From positions 1-64,000 of the forward strand of contig JAQUYH010000001.1 in NCBI GenBank assembly GCA_028691955.1: DNA of 64,000 nucleotides. Reading direction: 5' to 3'. Positions 1-7,816 of the stretch are shown piece by piece; position 1 is the first letter of the stretch; every line of letters begins with the position of its first letter. Made by a program: the position numbers and the translations under genes. This DNA comes from Bacilli bacterium (lineage in GTDB: Bacteria; Bacillota_I; Bacilli_A; RF39; UBA660). The notes under the pieces are model-generated. The model was not told the DNA's origin, ran no database searches, and worked only from the letters and a program-made list of their open reading frames with translations.

Positions 1-176
1 TTAGTATAGTGTTTATTTAATGAAAGCCTTTGGGTAATTATACATTAATTTACATTAGTGATATAATTTTTACATTATTTTGTAATTTTCATGTTATAAT
101 TATCTTGCGTTTGATAATAGAACTTCTTCTATATTTGTTATTAAAAGGTTTGACTAATTTAAATAATTAGTCTTTT
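1..176. other. Left-edge non-coding region with TACATTA repeats
   Basis: No gene is visible. The heptamer TACATTA occurs three times as direct copies (41-47, 51-57, 71-77), which could be arm-type integrase or repressor sites. An extended -10 (TG plus TATAAT at 95-100) faces right and is followed about 50 bases later by an intrinsic terminator at 152-178, so a transcript of about 70 nt is possible. Confidence 0.35.
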
Positions 177-178
177 TT
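152..178 (+). terminator. Intrinsic terminator
   Basis: GACTAATT pairs with AATTAGTC around a 5-base loop, followed by six T. It faces right, away from any visible gene apart from the possible short transcript starting near 106, and overlaps the stop of the leftward DUF2188 gene. Confidence 0.6.
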
Positions 179-410
179 AATGTTTCATGTCTTTTGGTGG
201 ATGTGGGTCATTACCATATGAATTCTTATCCCTTATTTTTCCGTTAGTACCATGTATAACAAGTTCTGACTGTTGGTTTATAGCAATGCCTTTACCATAA
301 TTAATTGCTTCTTTTTGTGTTTCAAATAATTTAGTTGCTTTGCTATTACCAGCACCTTTTACCTGCCAATTACCATTACCATTTGGAGTAACATGTTGAT
401 TTTTACCCAT
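177..410 (-). CDS. DUF2188 family protein
   Basis: A small 77-residue protein matching the DUF2188 pattern: an N-terminal NQHVTP..NG.W.VKG.GNSKA stretch, a middle TQKEAI segment, then QQSELVIHG and a C-terminal DKNSYGNDP.PP tail. Length fits the family. The ATG at 410 has a strong GGAGGTGA ribosome site. Its molecular function is not established; these proteins are common on plasmids, phages and integrative elements, which fits its place beside the integrase gene. It points the same way as int but lies 106 bases beyond its stop, so it probably has its own or a shared leftward promoter. Confidence 0.85.
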   Translation of the reverse strand: MGKNQHVTPNGNGNWQVKGAGNSKATKLFETQKEAINYGKGIAINQQSELVIHGTNGKIRDKNSYGNDPHPPKDMKH

Positions 411-515
411 AATATCACCTCCAATCTTTTTAATCTAAAGAAGAGGTTACTATTATTTAGGCTTTCATCAATATTCTACTTTATAAATGCTAAAAAGTCA
501 AACATGAGTTCGATA

Positions 516-1649
516 TTAACTATTTAATAACTGTTCCATCTTATTAGTTACTTCGTTTTGTAAAGCAATTGATACATGACTATAAATTATGTCTGTTGTA
601 TTGCTACTACTATGTCCTAATCTTTTACTGATAACTTTCATTGGAACTCCTAAAGCAATTTGTAAAGAAGCTGATGTGTGTCTTAATGAATGGAAATTTA
701 TTTTAGGTAAGTCATACTTATCAATTATATTTCCTAAAATATGTCTTGGCGTACAAGTGTGCATATATGAGCCTTCTTCAGAAGTAAATACTTTTTTGCA
801 ACCTAACCATTTTGTGCCAAGCTGGTTTTTTAAAAAATCTTGTTGTTTTTTAAATTCTTTTAATAAATCCAAAGTTTTTTCCATTAAAGTTACAGGTCTA
901 ATAGAACTATTGTTTTTTGGTTTATCTTTTTCCTTAATTCCACCCTTAATGGCATAAACAACTTTATTTATATTGATATAACCCATGTCAAAATTTATAT
1001 CTTCCCATTCCAATCCAAGTATTTCGCCAACACGAGCTCCGCTATCAATTGCTAGTCTAATTAATACTTGATATTTTAATGGTTCGTTTTCTAATACTTC
1101 TAATAGTTTTTTAGTTTTTTCTACATTGTAATATTTAGATTCCTTTTTTTCTTTTATAGGTCTATCAATTGCTTCATTTGGATTATCGCTTATTATTTTC
1201 CATCTTTTTGCTTTGTTAAGTATAGCACCAATTAAAACATAATAATGTAATATAGTATTTTCAGTTAATTTTTTAGGAACTCTTTTTTTTCTTAATTTAT
1301 TATAGAAATCTTCCAACACTAACGGATTTAAATTTGCTAATTTTCTTTTCCCAAAATCTTCATTTATAACCTCTAGCATTTTTTCATAACCTATATAAGT
1401 TGTAGGGGATAGATGTTTAACATGTTTTTCCATATATATTTTACTCAATTCTTCAAAAGTGATTTTAGTATAATCAATATCGTTAAGAACTTGGTTTTTA
1501 TACTTTTGAATCATTTCATTTTCTTTATTTTTAGCCTGTCTTTCAGTACCTTTAAAAGTTTTATACTGTCTTATTTTTTTACCTTTATTATTGTACCCAA
1601 TAAAGGCTTCAATCATATATTTGTTTTTATCAATTAATTTAACACTCAT
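516..1649 (-). CDS. int: Tyrosine recombinase / integrase
   Basis: A 377-residue site-specific recombinase that would integrate and excise the element. The N-terminal 55 residues resemble the AP2-like arm-binding domain of Tn916-type integrases; a SAM-like core-binding domain follows (about 65-155); the catalytic domain (about 175-377) shows R in SGARVGEIL, the HSLRH box, H in LGHSS and the tyrosine in IIYSHV, so all key residues are present. Start ATG at 1649 is preceded by GGAGA. It lies downstream of the leftward XRE gene with a 115-base gap containing hairpins. The target appears to be tRNA-Lys(CTT), judging from the remnant at 8879-8923. Confidence 0.95.
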   Translation of the reverse strand: MSVKLIDKNKYMIEAFIGYNNKGKKIRQYKTFKGTERQAKNKENEMIQKYKNQVLNDIDYTKITFEELSKIYMEKHVKHLSPTTYIGYEKMLEVINEDFGKRKLANLNPLVLEDFYNKLRKKRVPKKLTENTILHYYVLIGAILNKAKRWKIISDNPNEAIDRPIKEKKESKYYNVEKTKKLLEVLENEPLKYQVLIRLAIDSGARVGEILGLEWEDINFDMGYININKVVYAIKGGIKEKDKPKNNSSIRPVTLMEKTLDLLKEFKKQQDFLKNQLGTKWLGCKKVFTSEEGSYMHTCTPRHILGNIIDKYDLPKINFHSLRHTSASLQIALGVPMKVISKRLGHSSSNTTDIIYSHVSIALQNEVTNKMEQLLNS

Positions 1650-1703
1650 TTTATTTTTTCTCCATTTCTTCTATTTATTTAAATAATTTGATATAATGGA
1701 GTT

Positions 1704-1766
1704 ACACAAGGGCTGACTAAGTTTTTGTGTAACTCTCTCTCTTGTTAGTAGCAAGGGAGTTTTTTT
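1704..1766 (+). ncRNA. Possible small RNA antisense to the repressor-int transcript
   Basis: A rightward TATAAT at 1692-1697 is followed by an 11-bp inverted repeat (GAGTTACACAA at 1699-1709 and TTGTGTAACTC at 1725-1735) and a second hairpin with a T-run ending at 1766. If the promoter works the product is about 60 nt and lies opposite the leftward XRE-int mRNA. The same DNA could instead form a structured int leader. Confidence 0.3.
1737..1766 (+). terminator. Intrinsic terminator
   Basis: CTCTCTTG pairs with CAAGGGAG (one G-T pair), followed by seven T. It faces right and overlaps the stop codon of the leftward XRE gene. Confidence 0.6.
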
Positions 1767-2556
1767 ATTCATACATGGAATTTGCAGCTTTTATTGCTTG
1801 TTCCATTTCTTCACTATAGTATTCTTCAAAATCATGTTGACTTTGTTCAAATAATTTCATTTCAATTTTATTCGCTTTTGCGTTTGTCATTTTTGCAACT
1901 TCCTCAGAATTTCTAATATCACTTGCTATTTTTTCAAATGCTTTTGCAATTTTAAAGTTGTATAATTCTAGATTGGGTACATACAAAGTTTCATCATTTA
2001 AATATTCTTTTGTTGTAGTACTTAGATACGGATTATCTTTACTAGTATAAGATAAATAATCACCAATTAGATATAATATTTTTAAGTCACAGCCTAACAA
2101 TTGATTTACTGCAAATAATACAATATTAGGCCGACTTTCATCATAACCCCATTCAGTAGCATAATTATGTATTCTTTTTAGGTTTGCGATTGCTTTATCT
2201 TCTAATCCGTATTCTTTACCTAAAGAATAATCAACAAAATATTTATTGTCACTAGTACCTAACAAATATTCAAGTGAAACACCAAAATATTTACTTATTT
2301 TAATTAATTGTAAATGTTCTGGTGTTTTTGCGTAGTATGAATTAAGTGCAGGGTCACTAACACCAATTGCTTTTGCAATATCTCTTTCAAGTAGTTTTTC
2401 TCCTTTTAATTTTGCTTTCTCTTTGGCTTCAATAACTAAGCCTTTAAATCTTTTAGAAAAAATATTATTTAGATTTTTTTTCTTTGCCAATAATTCTAGC
2501 TGCTTTTTAGATAATTCCTTTTTCTCTTTTTCTATAAGCTCCTTTTCATTTTTCAT
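1765..2556 (-). CDS. XRE-family repressor with N-terminal coiled coil
   Basis: A 263-residue DNA-binding protein. Residues 1-30 are Lys/Glu-rich and predict a coiled coil; about 35-105 form an XRE helix-turn-helix (ERDIAKAIGVSDPALNSY, then ISKYFGVSLEYLLG); the C-terminal half is unassigned and could mediate dimerisation or inducer sensing. The ATG at 2556 follows AGGAGG. It is divergent from the excisionase-like gene, with repeated TGTCGA motifs between, and runs toward int. By analogy with phage and island repressors it probably keeps the element quiescent; the inducer is unknown. Confidence 0.85.
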   Translation of the reverse strand: MKNEKELIEKEKKELSKKQLELLAKKKNLNNIFSKRFKGLVIEAKEKAKLKGEKLLERDIAKAIGVSDPALNSYYAKTPEHLQLIKISKYFGVSLEYLLGTSDNKYFVDYSLGKEYGLEDKAIANLKRIHNYATEWGYDESRPNIVLFAVNQLLGCDLKILYLIGDYLSYTSKDNPYLSTTTKEYLNDETLYVPNLELYNFKIAKAFEKIASDIRNSEEVAKMTNAKANKIEMKLFEQSQHDFEEYYSEEMEQAIKAANSMYE

Positions 2557-2802
2557 GATTTTTCCTCCTAACGACAGAACTGTAACACTTCAAAAATTAT
2601 TTGTCGAGGGATTTGTTAAATTTTTTTCAAAAAATTAATTAATCGTTTATTTGGGCAACACCTAAAACTAATGATTGTTAAATAAAATCAAGAAAATGAA
2701 AAACTTCCTCGACATAAAGAATGTTTTAGTGATAGTATCTGTCTGTCGACGAAAATGTATCATTTGGATACAAACAAAATTAAAGAATTGGAGGTGTTGA
2801 TT
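2557..2802. promoter_or_regulatory. Divergent control region with TGTCGA operator-like repeats
   Basis: Between the repressor and xis there are four CGACA/TGTCG motifs: CGACAG at 2572-2577, TGTCGAGG at 2602-2609, its exact inverse CCTCGACA at 2707-2714, and TGTCGACG at 2744-2751. This spacing suits a repressor acting on both divergent promoters. The 13-mer TTTTAGTGATAGT at 2724-2736 recurs at 3031-3043 upstream of the replication-type gene. Confidence 0.55.
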
Positions 2803-2988
2803 TTGATTAGAAATGTTTTTAATGTTAAGGAAACTGCTACATATTTACATAGTAGTGAATCACATATAAGAAACTTGGTTAGAAAAAATGTAATACCATA
2901 TTTTAGATTAGGTAATAAAATAATGTTTGACAAAAGTATTATTGATGACTGGCTAACTCATGGTGGAAGTAAGCCCGAGTATACATAA
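2803..2988 (+). CDS. Excisionase-like helix-turn-helix protein
   Basis: A small winged-helix DNA-binding protein of the excisionase/MerR-like helix_turn_helix_17 type: VKETATYLHSSESHIRNLV followed by VIPYFRLGNKIMF and a D-W segment. An in-frame ATG lies at 2755, but the only good ribosome site, GGAGGTG at 2789-2795, sits eight bases before TTG 2803, so I prefer that start (62 codons). It is divergent from the repressor and first in the rightward operon, the usual place for Xis or AlpA-like activators of integrative elements. Likely role: directing excision or activating element genes (inference). Confidence 0.8.
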   Translation: MIRNVFNVKETATYLHSSESHIRNLVRKNVIPYFRLGNKIMFDKSIIDDWLTHGGSKPEYT

Positions 2989-3132
2989 TCTATTAGTTTA
3001 GTTTTTATTAGTATTTATAACATTAAGTATTTTTAGTGATAGTCGGTTAAATTATTTTTGCTATTTGACTAAAAAAAATAATCTGGACTGCACTTAAAAA
3101 AATTATCCATAGAAGAGAGAAGGAGAAAAATC

Positions 3133-3711
3133 ATGGAAAACAAAAAAGAAAACATAAAACTTACACCTGAAGAGGGGAGTAATTTAATAGAAAAACAAAT
3201 AAATCAAAAACATTATATGTTTTGGAAATACAATTATGAGAAATATAATGAGAATTGGAATTATGATTTGAAAGAATTTAAAAAAGTAGACAAGAGTTTT
3301 GGAAATAAAAATCCAAGAAAACTTTCAAATTACGAGCAATTTGCTGGTGATTGTCATAGACTGGTTGTTCCAAAGACATTTATTCAAGCATTTGATGACC
3401 CAGAAATCGCTATATTACTTGCTGAGTATGCTAGATATAGTATGACATTACCAGTAAATAAATATGGCTTTTATAGTATTGCATATAGTACAATTGAAAA
3501 GGATATTAGATTATCTGAATATAAGCAAAGAAAAATATCAAATTATTTAGCACAAAGAGGCTATATTGATATTAAAAGTTACAATTATGTAAATAGTAAT
3601 GTTGAATATATAAGATTCTATCGATTTAATGATGATTTTACATTAAAAAAATTAAAAGAGTACCGAGAAAAATCTTTTGTTGAAACACCATATATTGATA
3701 AACAAGATTAA
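3133..3711 (+). CDS. Putative replication-initiator-like winged-helix protein
   Basis: I do not recognise a named family. The 192-residue protein has a charged N-terminal tail (1-60), then a segment (about 85-165) reading like a winged helix: AILLAEYARYSM, STIEKDIRLSEYKQRKISNYL, then a beta wing SYNYVNSNVEYIRFYRF. Such domains occur in phage and plasmid replication initiators and DnaD-like proteins. The ribosome site is GAAGGAG. It follows the xis-like gene by 144 bases that contain a copy of the 13-base repeat in the control region. In related islands this position holds rep genes. It could instead be a transcription regulator. Confidence 0.5.
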   Translation: MENKKENIKLTPEEGSNLIEKQINQKHYMFWKYNYEKYNENWNYDLKEFKKVDKSFGNKNPRKLSNYEQFAGDCHRLVVPKTFIQAFDDPEIAILLAEYARYSMTLPVNKYGFYSIAYSTIEKDIRLSEYKQRKISNYLAQRGYIDIKSYNYVNSNVEYIRFYRFNDDFTLKKLKEYREKSFVETPYIDKQD

Positions 3712-3860
3712 TTACAGCAATCAGATCCAATTAATTTAATATTATATTGGTCATATTAGAATTTAAAGTAAAACAGAGTAATTACAGTGCTTCAATAAAA
3801 AAGCGTGCACAGAATTGACCAGAATCGTGTTTTTTGCACTAAAATAATTTGAGTGATAGA

Positions 3861-3919
3861 AGAAAGTTATTAATTAAAGTAAATCCCAGACAATTTTAAT
3901 TTATATAACTTTCTTTTTT
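3861..3919 (+). terminator. Intrinsic terminator with long stem
   Basis: AGAAAGTTAT plus a TAATTAAA extension pairs with TTTAATTTA and ATAACTTTCT, followed by a T-run. It could end the xis/rep-like transcript. The 3712-3860 stretch before it holds no gene I can see. Confidence 0.6.
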
Positions 3920-3924
3920 ACTTA

Positions 3925-4227
3925 TTATAATTCGATAATTGCAGTAATTAAATTTTCATATATATTATAATCTGTTGCTAATAGAAGTAAATATTTATTT
4001 TTGTATGGTCTTAAATAAAAGTATAATAAATTATTTTGCTTAATTACGCAGATGTTATATATATGATGATTGTATTTAATTCTATGTTTATTATCATGCA
4101 GCCATATAGTGATTCCGATATCTGAATATCTTTTTGCTTGATATATAACGTAGTTTTTTAAAGTATTGTATAAATAGTTTGCACAATCAACATCAATTGT
4201 ATAACTATCATTAGGCACGCCTATCAT
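3925..4227 (-). CDS. Hypothetical protein
   Basis: A 100-residue Tyr/Asn-rich protein, not recognised. It has no signal peptide or clear membrane segment; the pattern of alternating hydrophobic residues (IGITIWLHD, HIYNICVI, LLYFYLRP, YLLLLATD) suggests a small mixed alpha/beta fold. The ribosome site before the ATG at 4227 is weak (AGAGAG, spacing about 10). It lies just upstream, in transcription order, of nothing else on its strand until the terminator region, and follows the small XRE gene at 4314-4553 on the same strand, so the two may be co-transcribed as a regulator plus partner. Whether it is truly translated is uncertain. Confidence 0.45.
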   Translation of the reverse strand: MIGVPNDSYTIDVDCANYLYNTLKNYVIYQAKRYSDIGITIWLHDNKHRIKYNHHIYNICVIKQNNLLYFYLRPYKNKYLLLLATDYNIYENLITAIIEL

Positions 4228-4313
4228 ATAAAATCAACTCTCTTTCAGAGCAGATTATATAGGAAGTTTTAAAGTTTGTACAGACAGTTATAGAAATAAA
4301 AAAAAGAAAACAA

Positions 4314-4553
4314 TTAATCGTTTTCTTCAAAGAACTTTTTAATATCAATGTCTAGTGCCTCAGATATACGGGCTAATACTTCTATACTAAAAGATTTTTT
4401 TCTTTTTAAACTTTCTATTTCTGCAAGATAGTCATTTGATATTTCAGCAAGTTCAGATAGTGTCTTCTGAGTATAACCTTTTTCGGTACGGTATTTTTTA
4501 ATGTTTTTTCTTATAATATCATAATAATAGTTACCACTGTGTTTAAGTGCCAT
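4314..4553 (-). CDS. Small XRE-family transcriptional regulator
   Basis: A single helix-turn-helix protein of 79 residues: IRKNIKKYRTEKGYTQKTL, then SELAEISNDYLAEIES and ALDIDIKKFFEE, covering the entire chain. An in-frame TTG exists at 4562, but AGGAG sits nine bases before ATG 4553, which I take as the start. It is divergent from the membrane protein gene at 4677 and upstream of the small hypothetical gene at 3925-4227. It is distinct from the larger repressor at 1765-2556, so the element carries two XRE proteins; this one probably controls its immediate neighbours (inference). Confidence 0.85.
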   Translation of the reverse strand: MALKHSGNYYYDIIRKNIKKYRTEKGYTQKTLSELAEISNDYLAEIESLKRKKSFSIEVLARISEALDIDIKKFFEEND

Positions 4554-4676
4554 AAGTACCAACTCCTATTACTATTGTCTAATATTTTTAAAGTTAAGTA
4601 ACTGGGCTTATAGCACTGGACAAAAAACATGCAATAATATATAATTGTTGTAGTGCTTAAAGTACTATTAGGGGTG

Positions 4677-5684
4677 ATGTTTATAAAAAGAATTAAAGAT
4701 AATATTTTTGCAATTTTTGGTATTGCTATTTTAATACTACTAATTGCAACTAAAATACCATTTTTTAAGATTCAACCTGATATTGGTTATAGTCTAGGTT
4801 TGTTATTGTCAATGGCAATAAATATTTCAAAAGCATTTATTATTATCATTACTTTACAAATATTAATAGTATTATTGTTAGTTACTATATTTTCTAAGAT
4901 AGGTGCAAAAATAGTAAGTATTTTATCAATGTTAATTTCATTAGGTTTAATTAATGTATTAGTATTTATTAATTTTTCTAATACAATCGATTACGTAAGT
5001 AGTTATGGGTTTTGGTTATCATTGCTAGCATTTATACTTATTGGTATAAATTATTTTATAAATTTTAGTGATGTGGTTAAGTGTAAGATTAATAATAGTT
5101 TAAAGGAGAAAAAAGAAATGAAAGACATTCTATTTAATAGTCCAAAAAAATTGGTAGCGTTCTCATTTGTTGCAACGATTATTTCAGCTATATGTAGTAT
5201 TTTAGTAATACTGTTTAGCGGAGCGATTGTTGAAATGTCTTATATTATAGTTCTTCTAGTAGTAAACGGTTTTATTGGTTATTTTATTTATTTCTATTAT
5301 TTAAAATATAGAATGGGAAAGTTTAATATTAAATCTTTAAATATAATGATTTTCGTACAATCTTGTATAACCTTTATTTATAAACTATTGGATTTAGATT
5401 ATTTATTTTTACCACTATTATTTATATTAATATATTATTTCATTATATTTTTTAGTAAAAAAGTAAAGTCGATTAAGTCATTAACTTATTTATATAGAAT
5501 TATTCTTATAACATATATGATAGTTTTAGTTTATAATGTTTCAATACAATTAATAAACTATCATTATGGTTATACTTTTGTAAATATTATAAGTACAATC
5601 GCAATGTTATATATGATACCAATAATAAGATATATGTATTTATATGGTAAAAGCATTATAGAAAGGAGAATGAAAAGTGAATAA
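4677..5684 (+). CDS. Multi-pass membrane protein, unknown function
   Basis: About 335 residues with roughly nine to ten hydrophobic segments spread over the whole length and a short cytoplasmic linker near residues 140-155 (NSLKEKKEMKD). No catalytic or transport motif is recognised. The start is uncertain: GTG 4653 lacks a ribosome site, ATG 4677 is very close to AGGGG, and the usual AGGTGAT-to-start spacing of this genome would place the start on an ATA at 4683. It overlaps the next gene by eight bases, so the two membrane proteins are coupled. It is divergent from a small XRE gene and forms accessory cargo of the element. Confidence 0.65.
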   Translation: MFIKRIKDNIFAIFGIAILILLIATKIPFFKIQPDIGYSLGLLLSMAINISKAFIIIITLQILIVLLLVTIFSKIGAKIVSILSMLISLGLINVLVFINFSNTIDYVSSYGFWLSLLAFILIGINYFINFSDVVKCKINNSLKEKKEMKDILFNSPKKLVAFSFVATIISAICSILVILFSGAIVEMSYIIVLLVVNGFIGYFIYFYYLKYRMGKFNIKSLNIMIFVQSCITFIYKLLDLDYLFLPLLFILIYYFIIFFSKKVKSIKSLTYLYRIILITYMIVLVYNVSIQLINYHYGYTFVNIISTIAMLYMIPIIRYMYLYGKSIIERRMKSE

Positions 5685-6012
5685 TGATTTTTTCGAAGGA
5701 CTAGAACAGAAAGAAGAAAATAAACCAATGACTGACAAAGAAGTAGAAGACATGGCAAAGGCATTAAGTGGTACTTTTAATAATTATCAAGTTGATAAAA
5801 AAAACATATATCAAATAGTATCAATTATATTAATAATTTTAGGTGTAATAGTTAGTTTTATATTAAGTGTTAATACTGATTCACCAAGTGCGTTGATAAT
5901 AGGTATTGCTGTATCATTTGTAAGTGGTTTATTCATGTATGGCTTTGGTGAAATAATAAGACAATTAAAAATTGCAAATACTCAATTGAGTTTAATTAAA
6001 AAGAAAAAATAA
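5677..6012 (+). CDS. Small membrane protein with two TM segments
   Basis: 111 residues: an acidic/charged N-terminus (1-30), a polar linker, then two hydrophobic segments (about 47-67 and 72-92, the latter with GIAVSFVSGLFMYGFGE) and a short basic tail ending KKKK. Starts at GTG 5677 after AAAGGAG and overlaps the previous gene by eight bases, so it is translationally coupled to the large membrane protein. A strong terminator follows at 6042-6076, closing this two-gene operon. Function is unknown; two-gene membrane modules on mobile elements are sometimes superinfection-exclusion or toxin-type, but nothing in the sequence shows this. Confidence 0.7.
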   Translation: MNNDFFEGLEQKEENKPMTDKEVEDMAKALSGTFNNYQVDKKNIYQIVSIILIILGVIVSFILSVNTDSPSALIIGIAVSFVSGLFMYGFGEIIRQLKIANTQLSLIKKKK

Positions 6013-6041
6013 ATATTTTGTTTTAAAAAGCAACTAATTTT

Positions 6042-6076
6042 AAAAAGTTTTATACATATTGTATAGGACTTTTTTT
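6042..6076 (+). terminator. Intrinsic terminator
   Basis: AAAAAGTTTTATAC pairs with GTATAGGACTTTTT through two G-T pairs, with an ATATT loop and a T-run. It ends the two-gene membrane operon. Confidence 0.85.
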
Positions 6077-6230
6077 GTTGTCTAAAATGTCATGCTTTTT
6101 CATCAATTTGTTAGTAATTTCAAGGGATTATTGCAAAAATAGTACAATTTTAATGTTGTGCTAATCTTCTGTAACAAGTGTGCGGTAATAAATGTGCTAG
6201 TTAATTAAATATACCATTTTATGTAAAAAC

Positions 6231-6261
6231 AACACTATATGTATTTAAATAGTGTTATAAT
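6231..6261 (+). promoter_or_regulatory. Promoter with palindromic operator upstream of the ParB-like/MTase pair
   Basis: AACACTAT (6231-6238) and ATAGTGTT (6249-6256) form a perfect 8-bp inverted repeat with a 10-base spacer, abutting TATAAT at 6256-6261. The palindrome covers where the -35 should be, so a dimeric repressor could block it. The 6077-6230 stretch before it holds no gene. Confidence 0.5.
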
Positions 6262-6301
6262 GAAAAAGAAGTATTACTTGTAAATGTTAGGAGTTGGGAA
6301 A

Positions 6302-7759
6302 ATGGAAAAATATGAGAAATTGGCTATATCTGATTTAGTTTTATGGAAAGACAATGCTCGATACTCAAAAACTTTGGATTCAGAAGAAGATTGTTTAAAA
6401 GAATTATTTGGAAATAAAACTATGAATCAAAAACAAAAAGTTTTACTAAATGATTTGTTCTTAGAATCGAAAATTATTGAAAACTGCATTATATATAAAG
6501 AAGAAATAAATGAAAATGAGTTTCAATATATAGTACTTGACGGGAATAGGCGAATTTCACTTTTTAAAGTATTAAATTATCCAGATTTAGTCAAAAAATA
6601 TGGATTGGATTTTGTTAAATTAAATAGTATTAATGAAAAAATTAGAACCGTTGATTGTAAGATATATGATGATATAAATGAAGCGTATAAGCACGTTGAA
6701 CTTAGGCATTTAGATGAGCAGAATGGAAAAGGTACGGTAAAGTGGGCATCAGAAAATAAAGATAGAATGCTAATAATCCAGGGTAAAGAAGTGGACTCAA
6801 TAGGATATAAAATTATGAAATTTTACGAGTCTACAAACAAACCAGAATTTAGTGAAGTCAAGGCAAAAATAAAAGATAAATCAACTTTAGATAGGATTTT
6901 TGGATTTAAAAATGTGTTTAATGGTATTTTTGGTTTAAAAAGTAAATATGATTATGATTTATATAATCCAGAACATCAAATCAAAATTAATGATATTTTA
7001 AAAAAATTTTATTCCTCAGGTGGAAAAGTCAATTTAGTTTATACTGCTGATTCAACAAAAAAACTACTAGAAGATGTTGAATCTTTGCCTATAGATTCAA
7101 ATCAGATGTCATTAGATATAGCAAATAAAGATAATGATGATAGTAAAAATTTTGTTCCAGAAGTTAATGATTCAAAGAATAATTTTTCCACAAAGAAACA
7201 TAACAAATACACTATAAAAGGAGTAATTTTGTTTGATTGGAGAAGCAGGGGAATAGATTCAAATAATGATTTACTTAATTACTATTTGAAAGAATTAGTT
7301 GATATAGAAAAATTATCAGATTTTGACCAAGCCTTTATTTTAGATATTGCCCCATATTTTTACAGATTATTATTGGATATAAGCATTTCTGATTTGACTT
7401 CACATATTCTAGGAGGATCTGCAGATAGATTTTTAGTACCAAGTTTTAATAAAGAACCATTTAATACTACTTCATCATCTGTTTCGTGTGTTAATCATAA
7501 TAAAATAAGTAGTATAATCAGTATTTATGATAACTTAAGAAAAAATGAAGATAAAAAAACTTTTGAAGAATATAAGAAAGAGTTAAAAAAATATAATTTT
7601 ACTTCAAAGAACGAAACAGCTGTTACAAAATTTGTTCAAGACTTAAATGATGTTATTCACGGTAGTAGTAAAACGTTATCTCCAGAGACTATAGCAAAAT
7701 ATGATAAGATTACTATTATTTTAATTCAATCAATTTATCATTTTATAAAGTTAAAATAG
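6302..7759 (+). CDS. ParB/Srx-like domain protein, putative defence or DNA-modification partner
   Basis: A 485-residue protein. The N-terminal part (about 1-130) resembles the ParB/sulfiredoxin-like fold: a LAISDLVLWKDNAR opening and VLDGNRRISLFKVL near residues 77-90, matching the DGNRR box of ParB-like nucleases/NTPases. The central region (about 130-285) is unassigned and ends in a polar linker. The C-terminal region (about 300-485) is helical and ends in an LNDVIHG motif (about 447) like the LN..VH element I associate with C-terminal domains of stand-alone ParB-like proteins. ATG 6302 follows AGGAG. The adenine methyltransferase gene follows by 57 bases. A role in phage defence with that enzyme is inference. 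Confidence 0.65.
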   Translation: MEKYEKLAISDLVLWKDNARYSKTLDSEEDCLKELFGNKTMNQKQKVLLNDLFLESKIIENCIIYKEEINENEFQYIVLDGNRRISLFKVLNYPDLVKKYGLDFVKLNSINEKIRTVDCKIYDDINEAYKHVELRHLDEQNGKGTVKWASENKDRMLIIQGKEVDSIGYKIMKFYESTNKPEFSEVKAKIKDKSTLDRIFGFKNVFNGIFGLKSKYDYDLYNPEHQIKINDILKKFYSSGGKVNLVYTADSTKKLLEDVESLPIDSNQMSLDIANKDNDDSKNFVPEVNDSKNNFSTKKHNKYTIKGVILFDWRSRGIDSNNDLLNYYLKELVDIEKLSDFDQAFILDIAPYFYRLLLDISISDLTSHILGGSADRFLVPSFNKEPFNTTSSSVSCVNHNKISSIISIYDNLRKNEDKKTFEEYKKELKKYNFTSKNETAVTKFVQDLNDVIHGSSKTLSPETIAKYDKITIILIQSIYHFIKLK

Positions 7760-7816
7760 GTATGGCCAAATATAGAGAAAAGTGATATAATTTATTTACA
7801 ATAAAGGAGGCTTTTT

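Noticed and set aside
3760-3860. Imperfect inverted repeat around AGTGC...GCACT
   Set aside because: Only the outer five bases pair cleanly; the centre does not, so no site is claimed.
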